Assembly (NCBI GenBank): GCA_900769885.1
Contig: CAAGIG010000009.1
Span: forward strand, 1 to 7,921
Source: Rikenellaceae bacterium
GTDB taxonomy: Bacteria; Bacteroidota; Bacteroidia; Bacteroidales; UBA932
DNA length: 7,921 nt
Reading direction: 5' to 3'
Shown: positions 1 through 6,161 of the stretch, in pieces
Position numbering within the stretch: the stretch's first letter is position 1
How the letters are laid out: each line of letters opens with the position of its first letter
Translations under genes and position numbers: made by a program
Notes under the pieces: model-generated
Told to the model about the DNA's origin: nothing
Database searches by the model: none
Seen by the model: the letters and a program-made list of their open reading frames with translations, nothing else

Positions 1-861
1 ATTATCAGGTGTTTGGAACACTCCAAGAGGAAGGAGTCTATGAGGATTGGTATTACCGGAGTGCCGGGGGCAGGAAAGAGTACTTTTATTGAGGCTTTTG
101 GTGGTCTTGTTACTTCGAAGGGGCATAAGTTGGCTGTTTTGGCTATTGACCCGAGTAGTGAGAAGACTAAAGGCAGTATTCTTGGAGACAAGACCCGTAT
201 GGAGACTCTTTGCAATGATCCAAATGCTTTTATCCGTCCCAGTCCGAGTGCCGGTTCTTTAGGTGGTGTGGCGAGAAAGACTCGTGAGTCGGTCCTTTTG
301 TGTGAGGCTGCGGGTTATGATGTGGTATTTATTGAGACAGTGGGAGTTGGCCAGTCTGAGACTGCAGTACATTCGATGAGTGACTTTTTCTTGTTGCTTC
401 AAATCTCGGGTGCTGGAGATGATTTGCAAGGTATAAAGAGAGGTATTATGGAGATGTCTGATTTGATTATGATCAATAAGGCTGATGGAAATAATATTGA
501 GAAGGCAAATATGGCGAGAGCTGTCTATGCCAATGCTTTGCATTTGTTCCCACCTACTGAATCGGGTTGGGTTCCAACAGCTTTGGCTGCTTCTTCTATT
601 GAAAAGACCGGTTTGGAAGAGGTTTGGGCTGTTATTGAGAAATATTTCAATTTGGTCAAAGGTAATGGCTATTATTCTCATAGAAGGAGAGAGCAGGACC
701 GTTACTGGATGTATGAGAGTATCAATAATTCTCTGAAGGAGATGTTTTACGAAAATCCTAAGATTGAAGCGGCCTTGCCCGATTTTGAGCGTGCTGTTCT
801 GGAGGGTAAAATCGATTCATTCTCAGCAGCTTCTGAGTTGTTGAACAAATATAGGGGATAA
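1..861 (+). CDS. meaB: Methylmalonyl-CoA mutase-associated GTPase MeaB (ArgK/YgfD family), 5'-truncated by window edge
   Basis: P-loop GTPase of the SIMIBI class that escorts adenosylcobalamin-dependent methylmalonyl-CoA mutase in the cytoplasm: it gates cofactor loading and protects the enzyme from inactivation. Counting from the TTG at 13, visible motifs are the Walker A loop GVPGAGKS (16-23), DPSS (46-49), GDKTRM (58-63, switch region), ETVGVGQSE (108-116, G3), GDDLQGIKRG (135-144, matching the family's switch III region), NKAD (155-158, G4) and a G5-like ASS (193-195). The frame is open to base 1 (it reads I-I-R-C before the TTG), and family members carry roughly 50 residues before the P-loop, so TTG 13 and ATG 40 are probably internal codons and the true start lies outside the window. 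The C-terminal helical dimerisation part appears complete. The TAA stop is one base before the ATG of the exporter gene. No mutase subunit gene is visible. Older databases call this family an arginine/ornithine transport ATPase, which is a misnomer. The family call is firm. Confidence 0.95.
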   Translation: MIRCLEHSKRKESMRIGITGVPGAGKSTFIEAFGGLVTSKGHKLAVLAIDPSSEKTKGSILGDKTRMETLCNDPNAFIRPSPSAGSLGGVARKTRESVLLCEAAGYDVVFIETVGVGQSETAVHSMSDFFLLLQISGAGDDLQGIKRGIMEMSDLIMINKADGNNIEKANMARAVYANALHLFPPTESGWVPTALAASSIEKTGLEEVWAVIEKYFNLVKGNGYYSHRRREQDRYWMYESINNSLKEMFYENPKIEAALPDFERAVLEGKIDSFSAASELLNKYRG

Positions 862-862
862 G

Positions 863-2071
863 ATGTTGCATCTGTTGGCTGAGGTTTTGAAAAACAGTTA
901 TCTGATTACCTCCCTTGTGTTGGTTATGATGATAATGATTGAGTATGTCAACGTGGCTTCTGCCGGGAAGTGGTTTGGCAAGTTACATAACAATTCTTTC
1001 CGCCAGGTGGTGATGGGGGCTTTATTGGGGTTGATTCCCGGATGTATCGGTGGTTTTGCGGCTGTTTCATTGTATTCGCACGGAATTATCGGTCTTGGGG
1101 CGTTGGTTGCGGCTATGGTCAGTTCGTCTGGGGATGAGGCTTTTGTGATGCTGGCAATGATTCCCCGTCAGGCGGTTATTCTGTTTGGAGTACTGTTTGT
1201 CATCGGAGTTGTTTCGGGTGTCATTGTTGACAGGTTTGGAAGAAAACGGAAAGTTCATATTGCCTGTGAAAATCATTTTGAGTTACACGATGCTCATATT
1301 GAGAGGGTTCCGGCAATTTTTAAACTGTCGTCGTATTCTGGTTTGAAGAAGTCTTCTAAGGAGTTGCTTGTCACTTTGGCCGGGATTCTGGTATTTGTGG
1401 TGGCTGTTTTTTCAGGGATTTTGGAACACTCTCACGACCATCATTCCCATATCGGGGAACCTCATCATTTGGAGTCAGTTGCAGAGCATCATATCCATAC
1501 AGAGGATTGTCAGCACGACCACGCTCATAGTGATGATATGGAGTGTACTCATCATCATTCTGATGAGGAACATTTTCACTCCCATTCGGCAGGATTTGAT
1601 ATTTTCAGTGAAAGGTGGTTGAATATTGTTTTTGCCTGCTTGAGTATTGTGGTGTTGTTTCTGGTGGCAGCTTCAGATACCCATTTTTTCCAGGAGCATA
1701 TTTGGGGACACGTTATAAAGCATCACGCGCTGAAGGTCTTTTTATGGACAGCGGGGGCATTGCTTGTGATACAAGTCGGTTTGCAGTATCTTGATATCTC
1801 AGCGTGGTTGAGAGATAATGTATATTTGATGATATTGTTGGCGGCATTGGTAGGAATGATTCCTGAATCTGGTCCCAATATGGTGTTTATCACATTGTTC
1901 GCCAGTGGGCTTGCTCCGTTTTCGGTGTTGCTGACAAGTTCTATTTCTCAGGATGGACATACTTCTTTGCCCCTTTTGGCTTCAAGCAAAAGGGATTTTA
2001 TAGTGGCAAAAGTATTGAATGCACTTATTGCAGTAGTGGTTGGTTCTCTGGTGTATCTGGCCGGTTTTTAA
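863..2071 (+). CDS. Predicted 10-TM heavy-metal (possibly manganese) exporter with His-rich loop, ArsP_2/DUF2899-like
   Basis: A 402-residue polytopic membrane protein. By eye there are about ten hydrophobic segments (near 12-32, 47-70, 74-97, 102-123, 167-187, 252-270, 291-310, 320-350, 352-374, 381-401). Between the fifth and sixth is a hydrophilic loop (189-241) with 19 histidines, many Asp/Glu and two cysteines (C216, C228), the hallmark of a metal-binding loop. The two halves resemble each other: GLIPGCIGGF...SSSGDEAFVMLA (56-98) against GMIPESGPNM...SISQDGHTSLPLLA (331-373). I match it from memory to the putative 10-TM heavy-metal exporter family that is variously annotated as arsenic efflux or putative manganese transporter; the substrate is unproven. 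ATG 863 is one base after the meaB stop, with a possible Shine-Dalgarno (AGGGG) inside the last meaB codons, so translation is probably coupled to meaB. The 3' end overlaps mnmD on the other strand by 47 bp. Membrane transporter is certain, metal export likely, metal identity unknown. Confidence 0.8.
   Translation: MLHLLAEVLKNSYLITSLVLVMMIMIEYVNVASAGKWFGKLHNNSFRQVVMGALLGLIPGCIGGFAAVSLYSHGIIGLGALVAAMVSSSGDEAFVMLAMIPRQAVILFGVLFVIGVVSGVIVDRFGRKRKVHIACENHFELHDAHIERVPAIFKLSSYSGLKKSSKELLVTLAGILVFVVAVFSGILEHSHDHHSHIGEPHHLESVAEHHIHTEDCQHDHAHSDDMECTHHHSDEEHFHSHSAGFDIFSERWLNIVFACLSIVVLFLVAASDTHFFQEHIWGHVIKHHALKVFLWTAGALLVIQVGLQYLDISAWLRDNVYLMILLAALVGMIPESGPNMVFITLFASGLAPFSVLLTSSISQDGHTSLPLLASSKRDFIVAKVLNALIAVVVGSLVYLAGF
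1971..1994. repeat. 8-bp perfect inverted repeat (potential hairpin) inside the exporter gene
   Basis: CCCTTTTG (1971-1978) and CAAAAGGG (1987-1994) are exact reverse complements around an 8-base loop. On the plus strand the stem is followed by ATTTTATAG, a weak T-rich tail. On the minus strand it begins 30 bases beyond the mnmD stop codon but has no U tract after it. It lies in codons 370-378 of the exporter, so it may be chance within coding sequence, or a weak terminator or mRNA 3'-end stabiliser for mnmD. Confidence 0.35.
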
Positions 2072-2774
2072 GAGCTACAAGGCTGTGTCTTTTCTTGCCG
2101 GCACCTTTGATTCTGGTTACTTCAAATCCGCAGCTGCGGAGTGCTTGTTTGACTATCCCTTTGGCAGAATAAGTGACTAATCTGCCGGAGGGTTTTATTG
2201 CTTTGTAGATTCTGCCGAAGGTCTCTTCATTCCAGGATTGTGGTTGAGTCTCGGGTGAGAATGGGTCAAAGTAAATTACATCAATCCATTCTTTGTTCTG
2301 AAATGGATGGAAGTCTGCAAAATCTGCCTCGATTTTTCGGAGGTAGAATTGTTCTGTTATTTTGTCAAAGTGTTCTTTTGTGGCAAAGTCATCGAGAGTC
2401 TGCCATTTTGTCTGATGCATACGGAGAAATATCTCTTTGTCCGAATAATCAATTTGTGAATATTCTTCTTCGGTCAAAGGGTATTTTTCTATCGATGTGT
2501 AATATACTTTTGTGTTGCTTAAGTTACTGTTATTCAATAGAGTCTGAATGGTGAGCAGAGCATTGAGCCCTGTTCCGAACCCGTATTCGAGGATATGGAT
2601 TTCGCCAATATTCTGTTCTGCTGCTTTGATTAATCCATTGTTGATGAACAGATGGATTGATTCTTGTACAGCTCCCGAAGTAGAATGGTAACTTTCTCCG
2701 AATGTTTCCGAGAAAAGAGTGGGGGAACCGTCCTCGCTGATGACAATATGTCGATTTAAAATAGGATCTTTCAT
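2025..2774 (-). CDS. mnmD: Stand-alone tRNA 5-aminomethyl-(2-thio)uridine methyltransferase MnmD (DUF752/Methyltransf_30)
   Basis: An SAM-dependent methyltransferase of 249 residues, equivalent to the methyltransferase half of E. coli MnmC. It would convert nm5(s2)U to mnm5(s2)U at tRNA wobble position 34. Numbered from ATG 2774, the N-terminal family signature DGSPTLFSETFGESYHS is at 15-31, the SAM-binding glycine loop EYGFGTG at 63-69, the family motif DPFSP with a downstream QSWN at 170-182, YSAKG at 202-206, and GAGKKR at 224-229. The amino-acid oxidase half of MnmC is absent, as is usual for the single-domain form. An in-frame TTG at 2792 would add six residues (MVILHP), but ATG 2774 is preferred because family similarity begins there and a -7-like promoter element lies between the two. 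It stands alone, divergent from secA, and overlaps the exporter gene tail-to-tail; the final ~15 residues lie beyond the recognisable core. Confidence 0.9.
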   Translation of the reverse strand: MKDPILNRHIVISEDGSPTLFSETFGESYHSTSGAVQESIHLFINNGLIKAAEQNIGEIHILEYGFGTGLNALLTIQTLLNNSNLSNTKVYYTSIEKYPLTEEEYSQIDYSDKEIFLRMHQTKWQTLDDFATKEHFDKITEQFYLRKIEADFADFHPFQNKEWIDVIYFDPFSPETQPQSWNEETFGRIYKAIKPSGRLVTYSAKGIVKQALRSCGFEVTRIKGAGKKRHSLVALKNRPDTPENQPLLQ

Positions 2775-2780
2775 AGGATG

Positions 2781-2788
2781 CAAAATTA
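2781..2788 (-). promoter_or_regulatory. Candidate -7 promoter element for mnmD
   Basis: Read on the minus strand this is TAATTTTG, an exact match to the Bacteroides -7 consensus TAnnTTTG. It ends 6 bases before ATG 2774, so transcription would begin at or very near the start codon, giving a leaderless or nearly leaderless mRNA. A -33 TTG lies about 23 bases upstream, somewhat wide of the usual spacing. The eight-base motif is short and the region is AT-rich, so chance is possible. Confidence 0.3.
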
Positions 2789-2806
2789 CCAAGAAATTGC
2801 TTACGA

Positions 2807-2819
2807 TTTATCAATAATT
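2807..2819. repeat. 13-bp direct repeat, copy 1 (upstream of the secA -7 element)
   Basis: TTTATCAATAATT occurs here and again, identical, at 2861-2873, exactly 54 bp apart. The core TTAT-CA-ATAA has dyad-symmetric arms, like a small operator half or full site. This copy lies just upstream of the secA -7 element, between the expected -33 and -7 positions, and is also upstream of mnmD on the other strand. The repeat itself is certain; its function is not known. Confidence 0.5.
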
Positions 2820-2823
2820 ATTT

Positions 2824-2831
2824 TATATTTG
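2824..2831 (+). promoter_or_regulatory. Candidate -7 promoter element for secA
   Basis: TATATTTG matches the Bacteroides sigma-ABfr -7 consensus TAnnTTTG exactly. It ends 23 bases before the secA ATG, which would give a short 5' leader of about 16-18 bases. An ATTG at 2796-2799 could serve as -33, though its 24-base spacing is wider than typical. It is the only exact plus-strand match in the 80-bp gap. Confidence 0.5.
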
Positions 2832-2854
2832 TAGTTTGTACAAAATATGTTAAT

Positions 2855-5800
2855 ATGGCTTTTATCAATAATTTATTAAAGAAGGTTTTCGGCTCAAAGG
2901 CAGAGCGTGATATGAAGGAAATCAAGCCAATTCTTGCAAAGGTTTTGGCAGCGTATGAGAGAATCGACCGTTTCTCAAATGATGAACTTAGAGCTGAAGC
3001 TGAGAGACTCAAAAGGGTTATCAGAGAGAGGATTGCTGAAGATGAAAACAGAAAGCATTCTCTTAGAGAACAGCTTGAGGATGTGAATATTGCGGTTGAC
3101 AAGAAAGAGAGTATTGCAACTGAAGTAGATAAACTTACCAAAATCGTAGATGAAAAAATCGAGCAAGTGTTGATGGAGATTCTTCCGGAGGCTTTTGCTG
3201 TGATGAAATCTACAGCCCGCAGATTTAAAGAGAATAGCGAAATCGTGGTGACCGCTTCGGAGATGGACCGCGAGTTTACCACCAAGCACGAATATGTTAC
3301 AGTCGAAGGCGACAAGGCTATTTGGAAAAATACCTGGGTAGCTGGTGGTAATCCAATGGTTTGGGATATGGTTCACTACGATGTCCAGCTTATCGGTGGT
3401 ATTGTATTGCACCAGGGAAAAATCGCAGAGATGGCTACCGGTGAAGGTAAAACCCTTGTTGCAACACTTCCTGTATTCCTGAATGCGTTGGCCGGTAAAG
3501 GTGTTCACGTTGTAACTGTGAATGACTACCTTTCAAAACGTGACTCGGAGTGGATGGGACCTTTGTATCAGTTCCACGGATTGAGAGTCGATTGTATTGA
3601 TAAGCATCAGCCAAGTTCTGAAGCCCGCAAGAGAGCTTATCGTGCCGACATTACATTTGGTACAAATAATGAGTTTGGTTTTGACTATCTTAGAGATAAT
3701 ATGGTTATTGATCCCAATGACCTTGTTCAAAAGAAACACCATTATGCCATTGTCGACGAGGTGGACTCTGTGTTGATTGACGATGCTCGTACCCCTTTGA
3801 TTATTTCGGGACCTGTTCCTAAGGGAGAGGACCAGCAGTTTGCAGAGTATAAACCATATGTAGAGAAAATTTACAGTGCTCAGCGACAATTGGTTAATAA
3901 GTTATTGGTCGATTCTAAGAAACTTATTTCTGAAGGTAAAGAGGAAGAAGGTGCAAAACTTTTGCTCAGAGCTCATAAGGGATTGCCCAAATATAATCCT
4001 CTTATCAAATATCTTTCTGAACCCGGTATCAAGCAACTGCTTCAAAAGACTGAGAATCTTTATATGCAGGACAATAACCGCAATATGCACTTGATTACCG
4101 ATGATTTGTATTTCATTATTGAAGAGCAGACTCGTCAGGTGGAGATGACTGATAAAGGTAATGACCTTATTTCAGAGAGTGTTTCTGATGATAAGTTCTT
4201 TATCTTGCCCGATATTGGAAGTGAAATTGCAGAGTTGGAGAAAACAGCATTGTCTGATGATGAGAAGAGAACTCAGAAGGATGCTATTTTGGCTGATTAT
4301 GCTTTGAAGGCTGAACGTGTTCATACTGTCAATCAGTTGCTTAAGGCTTATGCAATGTTTGAAAAGGATGTTGAGTATGTCGTTATGGACAACAAAATCA
4401 AAATTGTCGATGAGCAGACAGGTCGTATCCTAGAGGGAAGAAGATATTCAGATGGTTTGCACCAGGCTATCGAGGCTAAAGAGAATGTGAAGGTAGAGGC
4501 TGCGACTCAAACTTTTGCAACCATTACTCTTCAAAACTATTTCAGAATGTATCACAAACTTGCCGGTATGACAGGTACTGCAGAGACAGAGGCAGGTGAG
4601 TTTTGGTCAATTTATAAATTGGATGTAGTGGTTATTCCTACCAACAGACCTATTTTGCGTAAGGATGAGAATGACCTGATTTACAAGACAAAGAAAGAAA
4701 AATATAATGCTGTAATCAATATGATTGTCGAACTTACCCAGCAAAATCGTCCTGTGCTGGTGGGTACGACATCTGTAGAGATTTCAGAGTTGTTGAGCAG
4801 AATGCTTAAACTTAGAGGCATCAAGCATAATGTGTTGAATGCTAAACAGCACGCTCGTGAGGCAGAAGTTGTGGCACACGCAGGTCTTCCCGGAACAGTT
4901 ACCATTGCTACCAATATGGCGGGTCGTGGTACTGACATCAAGTTGGGAGAGGGTGTCAAAGCTGCCGGCGGTCTTGCAATTATCGGTACTGAAAGACACG
5001 ACAGCCGTCGTGTGGACCGTCAGTTGCGTGGTCGTGCCGGTCGTCAGGGTGACCCCGGTTCATCTGTATTCTTCGTTTCTTTGGAAGATGATTTGATGCG
5101 TTTGTTCGGTTCTGACCGTATGGCTGCGATTGTCGACAAGATGGGATTGCAGGAGGGAGAAGTTCTTCAACATTCAATGCTCTCAAGCCGTATTGAGGCT
5201 GCTCAGAAGAAAGTTGAGGAGAATAACTTCGGTACTCGTAAACGTTTGCTCGAGTATGACGATGTGATGAACTCTCAAAGGGAGGTTATCTATAACAAAC
5301 GTCGCAATGCATTGTACGGAGAACGTATTGATGTGGACGTTATGAATATGATTAACGACTGTGCAGAGTCAATGGCTGAACTATCCGATAATATGGATTA
5401 TGAAGAATTCAGATTTGAGGTGATGAAGAGTCTGTCAATTGACCCTGCAATGGATGAGAAATTCTACAAGAATTCATCCAAAGCTCAAATCGCTGATGTA
5501 TTGACTGATACCATTAAGAAAGAGTATGTTCGTCGTACTGAAGTGATGGTTGAGATGGCTTGGCCAATAATTAAAGCAATCTACGAGCGTCAGGGTGCTA
5601 CCTATGAGAACATTGCAGTGCCTGTAGGGGATGGAACAAAGATTTTGCAAGTGGTTTTGAACCTCAAGAAGGCTTATGAAAGCAATGGTAAGGAACTTGC
5701 CAGAGCGCTTAGCAAAACCATAACCCTTATCAATATCGATGAGACCTGGAAACAGCATTTGCGCGATATGGACGACTTGAAGCAGTCTGTTCAAAATGCT

Positions 5801-6136
5801 ACCTACGAGCAAAAAGACCCTCTATTGGTTTATAAGTTTGAAAGTTTCAACTTGTTCAAAGAGGTTATCGAGAAGGTGAGCAAAGAGGTGGTTTCATTCT
5901 TGCTTCGTGCTCATATTCCTCTTCGTCCAAATGAGTCTCAAGGGGTTAAAGAGGGTACTCGTCGCCGTACAGATATGAGCAGTATGAATACTTCGAGAAC
6001 TGACCTTGTTACAAATAGTGGGGAGCCTAAGAGCAATGCTCCTGTAAGAGTGGAGAAGAAGGTTGGTAGAAATGATCCTTGTCCTTGCGGCTCAGGCAAG
6101 AAATTCAAACAATGTCACGGTAAGGATCTTGAATAA
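2855..6136 (+). CDS. secA: Preprotein translocase ATPase SecA
   Basis: Cytoplasmic motor ATPase that pushes unfolded preproteins through the SecYEG channel. The 1,093-residue frame is complete. In order: N-terminal helix; first nucleotide-binding fold with Walker A ATGEGKT (194-200, K199) and Walker B DEVD (301-304) followed by DDARTPLIISGP; preprotein cross-linking domain interrupting it; GMTGTAETEAGEF (571-583); second nucleotide-binding fold with NMAGRGTDIKLG (687-698) and GTERHDSRRVDRQLRGRAGR (711-730); helical scaffold and wing domains with ETWKQHLRDMDDLKQSV (963-979); a polar variable linker (~1022-1066); and the C-terminal zinc-binding SEC-C motif with C1076, C1078, C1087, H1088 (CxCx8CH). 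The protein is ~190 residues longer than E. coli SecA because of insertions before the Walker A loop and in the cross-linking domain, typical of Bacteroidota. No Shine-Dalgarno precedes ATG 2855. Tandem TAA TAA stops end the gene; lpdA follows 25 bp later. No lesion seen. Confidence 0.98.
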   Translation: MAFINNLLKKVFGSKAERDMKEIKPILAKVLAAYERIDRFSNDELRAEAERLKRVIRERIAEDENRKHSLREQLEDVNIAVDKKESIATEVDKLTKIVDEKIEQVLMEILPEAFAVMKSTARRFKENSEIVVTASEMDREFTTKHEYVTVEGDKAIWKNTWVAGGNPMVWDMVHYDVQLIGGIVLHQGKIAEMATGEGKTLVATLPVFLNALAGKGVHVVTVNDYLSKRDSEWMGPLYQFHGLRVDCIDKHQPSSEARKRAYRADITFGTNNEFGFDYLRDNMVIDPNDLVQKKHHYAIVDEVDSVLIDDARTPLIISGPVPKGEDQQFAEYKPYVEKIYSAQRQLVNKLLVDSKKLISEGKEEEGAKLLLRAHKGLPKYNPLIKYLSEPGIKQLLQKTENLYMQDNNRNMHLITDDLYFIIEEQTRQVEMTDKGNDLISESVSDDKFFILPDIGSEIAELEKTALSDDEKRTQKDAILADYALKAERVHTVNQLLKAYAMFEKDVEYVVMDNKIKIVDEQTGRILEGRRYSDGLHQAIEAKENVKVEAATQTFATITLQNYFRMYHKLAGMTGTAETEAGEFWSIYKLDVVVIPTNRPILRKDENDLIYKTKKEKYNAVINMIVELTQQNRPVLVGTTSVEISELLSRMLKLRGIKHNVLNAKQHAREAEVVAHAGLPGTVTIATNMAGRGTDIKLGEGVKAAGGLAIIGTERHDSRRVDRQLRGRAGRQGDPGSSVFFVSLEDDLMRLFGSDRMAAIVDKMGLQEGEVLQHSMLSSRIEAAQKKVEENNFGTRKRLLEYDDVMNSQREVIYNKRRNALYGERIDVDVMNMINDCAESMAELSDNMDYEEFRFEVMKSLSIDPAMDEKFYKNSSKAQIADVLTDTIKKEYVRRTEVMVEMAWPIIKAIYERQGATYENIAVPVGDGTKILQVVLNLKKAYESNGKELARALSKTITLINIDETWKQHLRDMDDLKQSVQNATYEQKDPLLVYKFESFNLFKEVIEKVSKEVVSFLLRAHIPLRPNESQGVKEGTRRRTDMSSMNTSRTDLVTNSGEPKSNAPVRVEKKVGRNDPCPCGSGKKFKQCHGKDLE
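2861..2873. repeat. 13-bp direct repeat, copy 2 (inside secA codons 3-7)
   Basis: Second exact copy of TTTATCAATAATT, starting six bases after the A of the secA ATG and spelling part of F-I-N-N-L. With copy 1 at 2807-2819 it brackets the candidate secA -7 element and start codon. As coding sequence, this copy is also constrained by the amphipathic SecA N-terminal helix, so its similarity to copy 1 could be partly chance in AT-rich DNA. Confidence 0.5.
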
Positions 6137-6161
6137 TAACGAATTAATAAATTAGATAATT

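Noticed and set aside
13..45. TTG 13 or ATG 40 as the true meaB start
   Set aside because: The frame is open upstream to base 1 and the family has about 50 residues before the P-loop, so both are probably internal codons of a truncated gene.
1427..1585. CAT/CAC-rich stretch as a nucleotide repeat array or CRISPR-like element
   Set aside because: It is the coding sequence of the His-rich loop; the units are irregular and in frame, with no spacer-repeat structure.
2198..2554. 118-codon open frame on the plus strand antisense to mnmD
   Set aside because: It is fully covered by the well-supported mnmD on the other strand and shows no recognisable protein pattern; a shadow frame.
2818..3508. Minus-strand open frames opposite the 5' part of secA
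   Set aside because: They overlap conserved secA coding sequence, are low-complexity (Ser/Leu/Ile/Phe-rich), and arise from the secA codon pattern.
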